Of a DNA stretch of 64,000 bases, positions 25,456 to 33,585 are shown piece by piece; positions within the stretch are counted from its first letter, which is position 1; each line of letters begins with the position of its first letter. The notes beneath the pieces are model-generated. The model was given only the letters and a program-made list of their open reading frames with translations. It made no database searches and was not told the DNA's origin. The DNA is from Roseibium sp. MMSF_3412 (GTDB lineage Bacteria > Pseudomonadota > Alphaproteobacteria > Rhizobiales > Stappiaceae). Made by a program: the position numbers and the translations under genes. The DNA lies in the NCBI RefSeq assembly GCF_030733265.1, contig NZ_JASHJI010000010.1, positions 124,001 through 188,000 of the forward strand, in the 5' to 3' direction.

Positions 25456-26149
25456 GACGCAGGGCGGCGACGCCGCCGCCAAGGAGTGCAGCCAGAATGA
25501 TGTTCCAGCCATTCGGGAGATAGGGCAGCGTAATCGCCGAGGTGACGACTGCGACGATAACAGGGAGCAAGAGGGATGGCGTTGAGCGCACCATCCCAAA
25601 GGCCGTTGCCGCAAAGAAACAGAGCATCACGACGCCGAACCCGAGGGCCTCCGTGTTGCCGAGCAGGTTTCCCCCGAACGCCCCGGCAGCCGTGCTGCCG
25701 ACCCATGTGATCCACAGCATCAGACCACCCCCCAAAAGCGGACCCAGATCTGTTTCACCGCGTTGCAGGAGCATTTGCGTATCAGCAAAGTTTGCGTCGC
25801 TGAGAAACATCAGCACCACAAACCGCTTGCCTGCGGGAAGCCGGTTGATCCATTGGGCGAGAGCCGCTCCCATGATCAGATGCCGGCCACTCAGCGCAAG
25901 TGCAACAAGGCCGAGGGAAAAGAAGGCGACCGGCTCCTGGAGAAAATCCAGCGCGGCAAACTGCGCCGTCGCAGTGAACACAAAGGCACTCATCGCTGTG
26001 GCTTGTATCGGTCCGATGCCGCCTTCTGTTGCCGCAATGCCAAAGGCGATGCCGAACGGAACGACAAACAGGCAAATCGGCAGCAGCCGCGTCATTCCGC
26101 GCAAGACGCCCGCACGCGAGATGGTCACGATTTCAGAGTTTCTAACCAT
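25445..26149 (-). CDS. azlC: AzlC-family branched-chain amino-acid exporter subunit
   Basis: The membrane protein has the AzlC landmarks: FGIAFGIAATEGGIGPIQATAMSAFVFTATAQFAAL near the N-terminus, LSGRHLIMGAALAQWINRLP, VLMFLSDANFADTQM, and several later helices. The first ATG is 26149 (234 residues); a TTG at 26185 would lengthen it. A TCTAACC/GGTTAGA dyad overlaps this start codon, so the real start could be slightly downstream. It is divergent from a CGNR-type regulator, which probably controls it. Confidence 0.88.
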   Translation of the reverse strand: MVRNSEIVTISRAGVLRGMTRLLPICLFVVPFGIAFGIAATEGGIGPIQATAMSAFVFTATAQFAALDFLQEPVAFFSLGLVALALSGRHLIMGAALAQWINRLPAGKRFVVLMFLSDANFADTQMLLQRGETDLGPLLGGGLMLWITWVGSTAAGAFGGNLLGNTEALGFGVVMLCFFAATAFGMVRSTPSLLLPVIVAVVTSAITLPYLPNGWNIILAALLGGGVAALRHAE

Positions 26150-26202
26150 TATAAAGGTTAGACAGATTTCGGACTTGTCTGTCAACCGGTGCAGGGGTTA
26201 GA
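26141..26202. promoter_or_regulatory. TCTAACC/GGTTAGA operator cluster between azlC and the CGNR regulator
   Basis: TCTAACC (26141-26147) and GGTTAGA (26156-26162) form a perfect 7-bp-arm dyad with an 8-bp spacer. A further GGTTAGA lies at 26196-26202, next to the regulator start. A second dyad, GACAGA (26161-26166) with TCTGTC (26178-26183), overlaps it. The 60-bp divergent region is thus almost wholly repeat-structured. Confidence 0.55.
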
Positions 26203-26209
26203 AATTCAC

Positions 26210-26743
26210 ATGAGCTATTCCCAAGGACATCCCGTTCGGCCTGTCGGCGGACGCCTGGCGCTTGACTTTGTCAACACCGCCGATTGGACGGCAAATGATC
26301 ATGTGGCGCACGAAAAGCTGAAAAGCCCGGATGATTTGGACGTTTGGCTGCGCACGCTCGGGATAGACGCGTGTTGTGCCGGTACGCTGGAAGAGCTCAA
26401 GGGTCTCAGAAGCGATCTCCGGGCTGCATTGCTTGAATCAAGGGCTTCCGGCAGCCTGAACGCGGTCAAAGAGCTGGATTTTGGCACGGAACAAGGTTCA
26501 CTGCCTTTGCTGGAAGGTCTTTTGGCGGCCTCCGCAATCTCGATTCTGGCCGACCCCAGGGAGCGCGGCCGCCTCAAGATGTGCCCCGGTGACAACTGTG
26601 GCTGGCTGTTCATTGATGAAACAAAGAACAGCAGGCGGACCTGGTGCAGCATGGAGAGCTGTGGCAACAGGGCAAAGGCCGCAAGGCACTATCTGCGCAA
26701 CAGGAAAGCCGCCGCTGCAAGTAACCGATCCTTGGAAGAATAG
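26210..26743 (+). CDS. CGNR zinc-finger transcriptional regulator with ABATE domain
   Basis: The 177-residue product has the N-terminal GGRLALDFVNTADW signature of the ABATE domain and a C-terminal treble-clef finger CPGDNCGWLFIDETKNSRRTWCSMESCGNRAKAARHYLRNRK with the diagnostic CGNR. Such proteins are thought to be stress- or metabolite-linked transcription regulators. The start is ATG 26210; a GTG at 26189 would add seven residues. It is divergent from azlCD across a 60-bp region rich in GGTTAGA motifs, the likely operator. Confidence 0.9.
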   Translation: MSYSQGHPVRPVGGRLALDFVNTADWTANDHVAHEKLKSPDDLDVWLRTLGIDACCAGTLEELKGLRSDLRAALLESRASGSLNAVKELDFGTEQGSLPLLEGLLAASAISILADPRERGRLKMCPGDNCGWLFIDETKNSRRTWCSMESCGNRAKAARHYLRNRKAAAASNRSLEE

Positions 26744-26774
26744 TCCGAACGCGTGCCGGCGAACGGACGGAAGT

Positions 26775-27815
26775 TCACTGTTCCGTCTCGTGAGGACCCG
26801 GCCTGGGACTGTACATCGGCCAGGCACGGAATTCGAATGGCACACGGCCTTCGATACGATCGCTCCCTGGCGACAACCCGAACCGCTTCTTGTAGGACCG
26901 GCTGAAATGTACCTGGCTGTTGAAGCCGGACGCTGCGGCAATTTCACTGAGCTTCATTTCCGTCTGCGTCACGAGCCCGCGCGCCCGGTCGAGCCGGATA
27001 TCGCGGTAGTATTCAACCGGCGACCGGCGCACATAATGTCCGAAAAGACGGCTGAGCTGGCGTTGCGACACACCCAGGCGCGCACAGATGTCGGGGATGG
27101 ACAGCGGGTCCTCGAGATTTTGCTCCATCAGATCGATCGCACGCCTGACAGCGCCCGGCGTCGCGTACCCTGTCGGTTCGGTCCCCTTGGGATTTTGCGA
27201 ATGTCCTTCGGTCCGAATCTGATGATGGAAAAGGTACCTGGACGCGGCGTTTGCAACACTGACGCCCGAATAGTTTCGCAGGAAATGCAACGCAAGGTCG
27301 GTCGAGGCCGAGCCGCCGCAACAACTGAAGAACCGGTCGTCGATGACGTAGAGATCCTCGGAGACAGTCGTGTCCGGGGCAACTTCGATCAGCGCGTCGA
27401 TGTGTTCGTAGTGCACGGTGGCTGTCCTGTCCGCAAGCAGACCTGCCTTCGCCAGCACGAACGCACCGGTGTCGAGCCCGCCGACGACCGCTCCCCCCCG
27501 CGCCCATTTCTTCAGCGGTCCGAGAACCCGGTCCGTGTAGTGCCGCTCCGGGGTCCAGCTTGTGCTGACAAGGACCACGTCCGGCTTCACCGCATCCGCA
27601 TCGGCAATGGCCTTGGTATCGACGCTCAGGCCGCTGCTTGAGGAGACCGGTCCGCCACGATCGGAGACAAAGGTCCAGGAAAACAGGGACGTTCCGGTCA
27701 GGTAGTTGGCAACGCGAAACGGATCGATGAACGATGTCGTCGCCGACACGTTGAAGTGCGGCGTAACGAGAACAACGATCCGGACGGTGTCGGTCTGATC
27801 TATGGGCATGGCCAA
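26775..27815 (-). CDS. GlxA/AraC-family transcriptional regulator (CdhR/GbdR-like)
   Basis: The 346-residue product joins an N-terminal DJ-1/PfpI-type class I amidotransferase-like domain (RIVVLVTPHFNVSATTSFIDPFRVANYL, GGLDTGAFVLAKAGLL) to a C-terminal double HTH (MEQNLEDPLSIPDICARLGVSQRQLSRLF, MKLSEIAAASGFNSQVHFSRSYKKRFG). This architecture includes CdhR and GbdR, activators of carnitine and glycine-betaine catabolism. The FFSCCGGSASTDLALHFL segment is typical of that branch. It lies about 1.7 kb from the carnitine-like operon and is divergent from a PanB-like gene. A quaternary-amine ligand is plausible but inferred. Confidence 0.87.
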   Translation of the reverse strand: MAMPIDQTDTVRIVVLVTPHFNVSATTSFIDPFRVANYLTGTSLFSWTFVSDRGGPVSSSSGLSVDTKAIADADAVKPDVVLVSTSWTPERHYTDRVLGPLKKWARGGAVVGGLDTGAFVLAKAGLLADRTATVHYEHIDALIEVAPDTTVSEDLYVIDDRFFSCCGGSASTDLALHFLRNYSGVSVANAASRYLFHHQIRTEGHSQNPKGTEPTGYATPGAVRRAIDLMEQNLEDPLSIPDICARLGVSQRQLSRLFGHYVRRSPVEYYRDIRLDRARGLVTQTEMKLSEIAAASGFNSQVHFSRSYKKRFGLSPGSDRIEGRVPFEFRAWPMYSPRPGPHETEQ

Positions 27816-27868
27816 TTCTGTATATGTATGGCCGGGAAAATCAAATCGATCCCACTGAGGATTGCATG

Positions 27869-27880
27869 GTCACGCGTGAC
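27869..27880. promoter_or_regulatory. Perfect 12-bp palindrome between regulator and PanB-like gene
   Basis: GTCACGCGTGAC is perfectly self-complementary and sits midway in the 130-bp divergent region between the GlxA-type gene and the PanB-like gene. AraC proteins usually bind direct repeats, so another factor may use it. Confidence 0.4.
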
Positions 27881-27945
27881 AGGACACGGCTCAATCCTGT
27901 TAAGGTGCCGCTACCAGTTTCAAGACAAATCCGGACGAATCGGCC

Positions 27946-28776
27946 ATGAAACGCATATACGACTGGGACGCCAGATTTTCGCTTCGCAACCACACAGCCG
28001 CAGACATTCTCGCGCTCAAGGGGAAGCGGAAGCTGACACAGACGACGGCAAACTCCGTTGAAGAGGCTGCGGCGGCTGCGGATGCCGGCATCGACCTGAT
28101 CATGGGAAATGCCCAGAATACCAAGGCAGCCCGCGAAGGCGCGCCGCATCTCTTTTTCACCGCCGCCATCGCGCTGCCCGATTTCCCGACCGGGACCGAT
28201 GTCCTGAACGCCGCGTTCAAGGCCATGAAGGACGGCGCCGACTCGGTCTACACCGCGCGCGGCCCTCATATCGTGGAATTGTTGGCGAAAGAGCAGATCC
28301 CTGTGATGTGCCATCTCGGGCTGGTGCCGCGCAGATCCGGCTGGCATGGCGGGCTGCGCGCGATCGGGCGGACGGCAGACGAGGCCGTGGAGCTTTGGAA
28401 AGCGTTCAGACGGATGGAAGACGCGGGCGCATTCTCCGTCGAGGCGGAAGTCATTCCGGCCCCCGTGATGGAAGAAATAAGCCGCCGCACGTCGCTGGTC
28501 ACCATGTCGCTTGGATCGGGAAGCGGCGGCGACGTCATTTACCTGTTTCAAAACGATATTTGCGGGGAAGATACGACCCGTCCAAGACATGCGAGGGCAT
28601 TCGGTAACATTCACGCGCTTGAGCAGCAGATTCGTGCGGAGCGCCGGTCCGCCCTCAGCGCCTTCAAGGAAGCAGTCCACTCCGGCAGTTTCCCCGCTCA
28701 AGGGGAAACCGCAGAAATCGACGATCAGGCGCTCACCGAATTCATTGACCGCATCGCTCGAGAAGACGGGAAGTAG
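27946..28776 (+). CDS. PanB-like protein, paralog 2
   Basis: This 276-residue paralog of the gene at 14126-14974 shares MKRIYDW/F, IPVMCHLGLVPRRS, LRAIGRTADEAVELWKAFRRMEDAGAFSVEAEVIPAPVMEEI, TSLVTMSLGSGSGGDVI, NDICGE and HARAFGNI. As in paralog 1 the PanB GDS motif is absent (DLIMGNAQN), so canonical pantothenate synthesis is unlikely. It is divergent from a CdhR/GbdR-like regulator, which may control it. Both copies sit next to quaternary-amine-type catabolic genes, so they may act on a product of those routes. The reaction is unknown. Confidence 0.65.
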   Translation: MKRIYDWDARFSLRNHTAADILALKGKRKLTQTTANSVEEAAAAADAGIDLIMGNAQNTKAAREGAPHLFFTAAIALPDFPTGTDVLNAAFKAMKDGADSVYTARGPHIVELLAKEQIPVMCHLGLVPRRSGWHGGLRAIGRTADEAVELWKAFRRMEDAGAFSVEAEVIPAPVMEEISRRTSLVTMSLGSGSGGDVIYLFQNDICGEDTTRPRHARAFGNIHALEQQIRAERRSALSAFKEAVHSGSFPAQGETAEIDDQALTEFIDRIAREDGK

Positions 28777-28810
28777 CGCTTGAGGGGTCGGCATCCGAAC
28801 AGGAGAGAGC

Positions 28811-29416
28811 ATGTCAGGCAAAGACACTGAAATCCCCGACCCGATGACGACCGATGAGCCATGGGAACGGACGATCGAACGTGACACCGTTCTTCTGCGC
28901 CGCGGGCTTGAGCTTCACGCCGCGTTTTGCGAGGCGGCGGAAGCGCAGGAAGCCGAACGTGAAAGGGCCGAGCAAGAAGCCGCCGATCGCGGCGGGAAAC
29001 TGCCGTTTGTGGAAACGGAAGAGGAAAAGGCATGGGACGCCTATCACGACCGCGCCCTGACCGGCATCGCAATCGACAACCGGCATGTCCTGGAGCAGCT
29101 TGGCCTCGACCCGCGCAAATCCGTTCTGTTTGAAAGCTTCCCCGAGTTGCTCACCAAGGCCTGCGATCCGCAGGTGCCGGTTCTCTACGATCCATCCATC
29201 CGCCGCTTCGCTCTCAAGGAGACATGGGGCCCCGCCATGCGTACCATCAGCCATTGCCCATGGAGCGGCCGGAAACTGCCCGAAGACCTTGCGGACCAGT
29301 GGTTCGACCTGATCGAGGAGTTGATGGGGACGGACGACTGGTCGACGGACGAAGCACGTGAAAAGCTGAGTGGCGACTACTTCAATGAAACCTGGTGGAT
29401 CGAACGCGGGCTGTGA
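28811..29416 (+). CDS. Hypothetical acidic protein with CPWSGRKLP motif (DUF6980-like C-terminus)
   Basis: This is a 201-residue soluble protein. The N-terminal half is Glu/Arg-rich and probably coiled (residues 35-60). The C-terminal half has MRTISHCPWSGRKLPEDLADQWFDLIEELMG. That pattern (I..CPWxG..LP..L...WF..LE.L) recalls small DUF6980-type proteins; the second Cys of CPWCG is replaced by Ser, so metal binding is doubtful. The start is ATG 28811 with AGGAGA upstream. It follows the PanB-like gene by 34 bp. The function is not known. Confidence 0.6.
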   Translation: MSGKDTEIPDPMTTDEPWERTIERDTVLLRRGLELHAAFCEAAEAQEAERERAEQEAADRGGKLPFVETEEEKAWDAYHDRALTGIAIDNRHVLEQLGLDPRKSVLFESFPELLTKACDPQVPVLYDPSIRRFALKETWGPAMRTISHCPWSGRKLPEDLADQWFDLIEELMGTDDWSTDEAREKLSGDYFNETWWIERGL

Positions 29417-29505
29417 TAGCGCCTCAAGCAGACCAAGAGCAATCATGCAGGCAGTAGCAGGACTGTCCGCTTGACTTCACCCCCGCCCCATGTCCAATCA
29501 CTCTC

Positions 29506-30192
29506 ATGCAGCTCCTCAAAGGTCATTGGCAACTCATCGCGATCACGCTGGTGCTCTTCGTTTTCTGGAACACGCCGGTCGTCATTCCGCTCAAGATCCT
29601 GATCGTGTTTCTGCATGAGCTGGCGCATGCCATCGCCACGGTGCTGACCGGTGGGTCGGTGATTGACCTGTCAGTATCTCCCAACCAGGGCGGTCACGTG
29701 ATTTCGCGGGGCGGCAACCGCTTCATCACCCTCACCGCAGGCTATCTGGGTTCGCTCGTGATCGGCATCGCGCTTTTGGTCATTGCACTGCGAACGGAGG
29801 CTGACCGCGCTGTCCTGGCGATCTTCGGCTGCCTGACCCTGCTGGTGACGATCCTTTACGTCCGGGACTGGTTTGCGCTCCTGTTCTGTGGAGCGACCGG
29901 CCTTGGCATGCTTGCGATCGCACGCTACCTGAGCCGACCGGTCAATGACATGGTGCTGCGCGTGATCGGTCTGTCGAGCATCATCTATGTGCCCTACGAC
30001 ATATTCGACGATACGATTCGCCGGTCCGGTGCGCGGTCCGACGCCTATATGCTTGCCGAGGAGTTCGGTGGGACGACCCTGTTCTGGGGAGGGCTCTGGC
30101 TCTTGCTGAGCCTCGTAGCGATCTTCTGCTGTATTCGCTACGGGCTCGGGTCAGAAAGCAATCTTTCTTTCCGCGAACGAACGAGAAGCTGA
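29506..30192 (+). CDS. M50-family membrane metalloprotease-like protein
   Basis: This 228-residue polytopic membrane protein has a HELAH zinc motif in IVFLHELAHAIATVLTGG near residues 37-41, inside a membrane segment as in site-2-protease relatives. Further helices are LGSLVIGIALLVIAL, LAIFGCLTLLVTILYV, FALLFCGATGLGMLAIA and FWGGLWLLLSLVAIFCC. The NPxxPLDGG motif of classic S2P enzymes is not seen, so it belongs to the short PF13398-like branch. Its substrate is unknown and its neighbours give no clue. Confidence 0.8.
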   Translation: MQLLKGHWQLIAITLVLFVFWNTPVVIPLKILIVFLHELAHAIATVLTGGSVIDLSVSPNQGGHVISRGGNRFITLTAGYLGSLVIGIALLVIALRTEADRAVLAIFGCLTLLVTILYVRDWFALLFCGATGLGMLAIARYLSRPVNDMVLRVIGLSSIIYVPYDIFDDTIRRSGARSDAYMLAEEFGGTTLFWGGLWLLLSLVAIFCCIRYGLGSESNLSFRERTRS

Positions 30193-30240
30193 TCCCGGCT
30201 CTTTTACAAAGCGCTGCAAAAGCCGCCTACCTCAGAAACG

Positions 30241-31401
30241 CTATGCCTCCGTGGGCTTCAGGTCCATGTGTCTGGCGAGGCTTTCCTGGAACCACCGGAT
30301 CGGGTCTTCCGCGCCGGGGCCACGGGAGATTGGCCCGAATTCGAAACCGGGCATCTCCAGGCCGCGTTGGGTCTTTTCGCATATCCAGACGTCCTCGGTC
30401 TGAAAGTCACCGGTTTCCAGCGCCGGACTGGTCCAGTTGTCGGAGGAAATGACGCCCGTCTTCTTGTCGTAGCCGGGAATGGAGCCGCGCTCGTCCGACC
30501 ACTGCCACGGTCCGACCCATTGGCGGATCTCCAGTCGCGTCTTCGCAGGAGCATAGGGCTTGAGCGAACTGACCGAGAACCCGTAGGGCGTCGGCACGAT
30601 CAGCGTGAGCGGGAAAAGAAAATAGACACCGCCATACCCCGTTTCGGATGCGCTTGCGATGACGCCCAGCGAACCGGACTCCTCGCGGATCTTCTGAGGC
30701 AGCCGGTGCCGCACCCCCTCCTCGTTTGCATACCAGATCATGTGATCGCCGGCCCGTTCCCAGATATTTCCGTCCGGTTTCGGTCCACCCAGCGTTTTCT
30801 CGTGAAGATAGGCAAGGTGATAGCCGTCCAGAGCGTTTTCGGCAAAGACCTTCCAGTTGCACTTGAGATCATAGACCAGCGGCACCGCCTCCTTCACGTC
30901 ATGGGCAAAAAGATCATGCGGCCAGGCTAGGCTCCTGATCGGTTCGATCCAGTCCTCAAAGCGCGCTAGCGGGTTCGGGTTGACGAACACAAGGTCCTTG
31001 AAAGCACCCACAGAGGCAGGCTTCAGATTGAGCTTGGCCCGGTCCAGATCGGCGAAGCAGCTCTGCATGTCCGGAACACCGCGCAGGGCGCCATCGAGAC
31101 CATAGGTCCAGCGGTGATACGGACAAACGATCATGCCGCCCGCATTGCCTGACGTATCGTCCAGAAGGGTCGCACCGCGGTGCCGGCAAAAGTTGTGATA
31201 GGCATTGAGATGCCCCGTCTTGTCCATAATGACAAGAACCGTGGAGGCTCCGATCTCTACGAGCCGGTAATCTCCCGGCTCTTTGAAATCCCGGCTCGTG
31301 CCGGCGAACGCCCAGGCATCGCGGAAGAGCGACGCACGTTCGTGTTCCAGCCAGTCCTGGCTGAAATAGGCACCCGGTTGCAAACGCAAAAAATCATTCA
31401 T
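30241..31401 (-). CDS. Rieske non-heme iron oxygenase, alpha subunit
   Basis: The 386-residue product has a Rieske cluster site C72-x-H74 (NFCRHRGATLL) and C93-x2-H96 (VCPYHRWTYG), then the mononuclear iron motif CNWKVFAENALDGYHLAYLH with H195 and H200. The C-terminal half ends in WFQESLARHMDL. It resembles single-component-type aromatic or quaternary-amine ring/N-alkyl oxygenases; no ferredoxin or reductase gene is adjacent. The start is ATG 31401, 8 bp inside the end of the TetR gene, so the two are translationally linked on one minus-strand transcript. Confidence 0.87.
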   Translation of the reverse strand: MNDFLRLQPGAYFSQDWLEHERASLFRDAWAFAGTSRDFKEPGDYRLVEIGASTVLVIMDKTGHLNAYHNFCRHRGATLLDDTSGNAGGMIVCPYHRWTYGLDGALRGVPDMQSCFADLDRAKLNLKPASVGAFKDLVFVNPNPLARFEDWIEPIRSLAWPHDLFAHDVKEAVPLVYDLKCNWKVFAENALDGYHLAYLHEKTLGGPKPDGNIWERAGDHMIWYANEEGVRHRLPQKIREESGSLGVIASASETGYGGVYFLFPLTLIVPTPYGFSVSSLKPYAPAKTRLEIRQWVGPWQWSDERGSIPGYDKKTGVISSDNWTSPALETGDFQTEDVWICEKTQRGLEMPGFEFGPISRGPGAEDPIRWFQESLARHMDLKPTEA

Positions 31402-31984
31402 TGGCGGCCTCCAGCGCAATCACCAGCATCTTTGCTGCCTGTCTCGAAGACTTGGCGAACCGTTCAGAAAGGCCAATCGGATAAAGAGCCTCGACATTGA
31501 AATAGATGCCCGTCAGTCCCGCGGCGACCGCTTCCACCAACGCAGCCGGCGCGCGCGGACAACATTGCACGAGCACGGCCTCCAGACGGGTGACGAAATC
31601 GGTCAGCCACCGCTGCAGCTGCTTTGCCAGCGCCGGATCTCCGGGCGCAGCCGCGCTCAGAGCATTGAACACGAGGACAAGCTGCGGGTTGGCGCCGCGC
31701 GGGTCGAACAGGATATCCAGCAGCGTATCGAGGCGGTTCTCGTCCGGCAGACATGCCACCAGCTCGTCCATCGCCGTTTTGCTGCGCTGAAGGAACCGCT
31801 GCACCAATGCGTCCTGAAGGTCTTCCTTGTTGCCGACATTGTGCCGGATGAGCGGCCTTGCAAGTCCGGCAAACTCCGCCGTCTTGCCCAGTGTCGCTCC
31901 CTCCAGGCCATACCGCGCGACACACTGTTCGAATGCATCCAGGATCTGTTCCCGGCGGTCATCCTTGATTTCCGGCCGTGCCAA
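31394..31984 (-). CDS. TetR family transcriptional regulator
   Basis: The start is chosen at TTG 31984 because GGAGGAAGG lies directly upstream; the longer frame from TTG 32017 lacks such a site. The HTH is REQILDAFEQCVARYGLEGATLGKTAEFAGLARPLIRHNVGNKEDLQDAL. The TxxLxxILFDPRG and ligand-domain helices follow. It is divergent from a sterol desaturase and overlaps the downstream Rieske gene by 8 bp. The CTTGACAAT inverted repeat in the divergent region is its likely operator, implying autoregulated control of Rieske plus desaturase. Confidence 0.87.
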   Translation of the reverse strand: MARPEIKDDRREQILDAFEQCVARYGLEGATLGKTAEFAGLARPLIRHNVGNKEDLQDALVQRFLQRSKTAMDELVACLPDENRLDTLLDILFDPRGANPQLVLVFNALSAAAPGDPALAKQLQRWLTDFVTRLEAVLVQCCPRAPAALVEAVAAGLTGIYFNVEALYPIGLSERFAKSSRQAAKMLVIALEAANE

Positions 31985-32009
31985 AACCTTCCTCCAATAA
32001 ATTTTCCAT

Positions 32010-32048
32010 CTTGACAATCAATATAAGCACGCACATTTAATTGTCAAG
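32010..32048. promoter_or_regulatory. Long inverted repeat, probable TetR operator
   Basis: CTTGACAAT (32010-32018) and ATTGTCAAG (32040-32048) are perfect 9-bp inverted arms 21 bp apart. The right arm continues as TTGTCAAGATTGATAA (32041-32056), itself a near-palindrome of typical TetR size. The region lies between the TetR start and the desaturase ribosome site. Confidence 0.6.
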
Positions 32049-32071
32049 ATTGATAATTTTGGAGCACAGGT

Positions 32072-32980
32072 TTGGAATTCCTGCTTTCCCCTCTCAGCAC
32101 CGAATGGCTTTTGGAGCTGGAAGTCTTCATTAACGACTGGTTCTTTGTCCTGGCGCTAGCGTTTCTGGCTTTCGAAATGATCCGCTACAAGATTTTCCGG
32201 AAACTGAGCTGGACGCTGGTTGCAGACACGATGACCAACTACGTCACGCTCGCGCTCTTCATCGGGATCACGGTGCTGGCGCTCGGCGCGTTCTATGTTG
32301 CCGCGTTTTACTTTGTCTTCCAATTCGCGATATTCGACATTGAGGTGAACTGGCTGACGGTGCTGATCTGTGTCGTTCTGGCAGACCTTGTCTATTATTG
32401 GGAGCATCGCTTTCTGCACCGGGTCAACCTCGGCTGGGCAACCCACTCGGTTCACCATTCCTCGCCCTTCTTCAACATATCCGTCGCCTACCGCTTCGGC
32501 CCGATGGACAGCTTCTGGCCGGTATTCTTTCATTTGCCGCTGGTCCTGCTCGGATTCAATCCGATTGTTGTCTTGTTTGCGGAAGTGATCGTTCAGGTCT
32601 ACCAGACGGCCCTCCATACGGAAGCGGTCGGCAAACTGCCTCGCCCGGTCGAGGCAGTCATGAACACCCCCTCCCATCACCGGGTGCACCACGGCTCGAA
32701 TGCGGACTATCTCGACAAGAACTACGGCGGCATCTTCATCATCTGGGATCGTATGTTCGGCACCTTCGAGGAAGAAAAAGAAAAGGTCACCTACGGCCTG
32801 GTGCATCCGATCAATTCGGTGAACCCGCTGGTAGCCTTCCTTCACGGATTCCACCGCCTCTTCAGGGATGCCTGGCAGATGCCCGGATTGGCCAACAAGT
32901 TTCAGGTGCTGGTGAAACCGCCGGGATGGCTGCCGAAAGACAAGTCCGGAACACAGAAACAAGGAAGACGGGACACGTGA
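32072..32980 (+). CDS. Sterol desaturase / fatty-acid hydroxylase family protein
   Basis: The TTG start at 32072 has GGAG seven bases upstream; no ATG fits. The 302-residue membrane protein has the three diiron histidine boxes of this superfamily: HRFLH (112-116), HSVHH (125-129) and a later HHRVHHG. These enzymes hydroxylate or desaturate C-H bonds in lipids or carotenoids. The C-terminus continues to a soluble tail after NYGGIFIIWDRMFGTF. It overlaps the DUF2141 gene by one base and is divergent from a TetR gene. A second family member lies at 37659-38573. Confidence 0.88.
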   Translation: MEFLLSPLSTEWLLELEVFINDWFFVLALAFLAFEMIRYKIFRKLSWTLVADTMTNYVTLALFIGITVLALGAFYVAAFYFVFQFAIFDIEVNWLTVLICVVLADLVYYWEHRFLHRVNLGWATHSVHHSSPFFNISVAYRFGPMDSFWPVFFHLPLVLLGFNPIVVLFAEVIVQVYQTALHTEAVGKLPRPVEAVMNTPSHHRVHHGSNADYLDKNYGGIFIIWDRMFGTFEEEKEKVTYGLVHPINSVNPLVAFLHGFHRLFRDAWQMPGLANKFQVLVKPPGWLPKDKSGTQKQGRRDT

Positions 32981-33456
32981 TGGCAACCGCAAAGCAACGC
33001 CTCTCGGCAATCCTGATCAGCGCCGCAATCCTGATCGTCGGCGCATTCACCGCCAGTCTTGTTCGCTCCGGAGAGACAAACGAAAACACGAACGCAGTCA
33101 AGGGTCTGGAGGTTACGGTTGAAGGCGTCCGGAACGGCAACGGGAATGTAATCATTATTGTCATGAATGACGCCGATGCCTTTAACGCGTCTGAATATGC
33201 GAATGCCGCCGGCTACCATGAGATCCCTGCTTCGCCTGGCAATATGACAACCACGTTTCCGCGACTGACATCGGGCCGCTATGCAGTTGTTGCGTTCCAC
33301 GACGAGAACGGAAACCGGGATTTTGACATGAAGCACAACCTCCCCGCTGAAGGCTATGCCATTTCGGGTGCAAAGGACGCTTCCGACACGCCCCTTTTCG
33401 ACAGGGCCGCCAGCGACAAAAGCTCCCGAAAGGTAGAGATGTATTACCTGGACTGA
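32980..33456 (+). CDS. DUF2141 domain-containing exported protein
   Basis: The ATG at 32980 overlaps the desaturase stop (TGATG). Residues 1-28 form a signal or anchor (RLSAILISAAILIVGAFTASLV). The mature region has the DUF2141 pattern: LEVTVEGVRNGNGNVIIIVMNDADAF, then LTSGRYAVVAFHDENGNRDFDMKHNLPAEGYAISG. The role of DUF2141 is unknown. Coupling to a desaturase-family enzyme suggests an envelope lipid or pigment context, but this is inference. Confidence 0.85.
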   Translation: MATAKQRLSAILISAAILIVGAFTASLVRSGETNENTNAVKGLEVTVEGVRNGNGNVIIIVMNDADAFNASEYANAAGYHEIPASPGNMTTTFPRLTSGRYAVVAFHDENGNRDFDMKHNLPAEGYAISGAKDASDTPLFDRAASDKSSRKVEMYYLD

Positions 33457-33520
33457 ACCCGGTTCGAACCGCGAATGCTTTTCAACGTGAGCCGGCCAAC
33501 ACGGCGTTCTCTCTTCCGCA

Positions 33521-33557
33521 CCAAAAACAAAACCGCCGGCTGTCTCCAACCGGCGGT
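33521..33557 (-). terminator. Intrinsic terminator of trcR
   Basis: ACCGCCGG (33532-33539) pairs with CCGGCGGT (33550-33557). On the minus strand the stem is followed by TTTTGTTTTTGG. It lies 29 bp beyond the trcR stop and between convergent genes. Confidence 0.8.
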
Positions 33558-33585
33558 CTCGGCATTCGTCAGTGTAAGGAGGGCC

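Noticed and set aside
33462-33475. GGTTCGAACC resembling a tRNA T-loop
   Set aside because: No acceptor stem, anticodon arm or CCA end around it; it is a chance palindrome after the DUF2141 stop.
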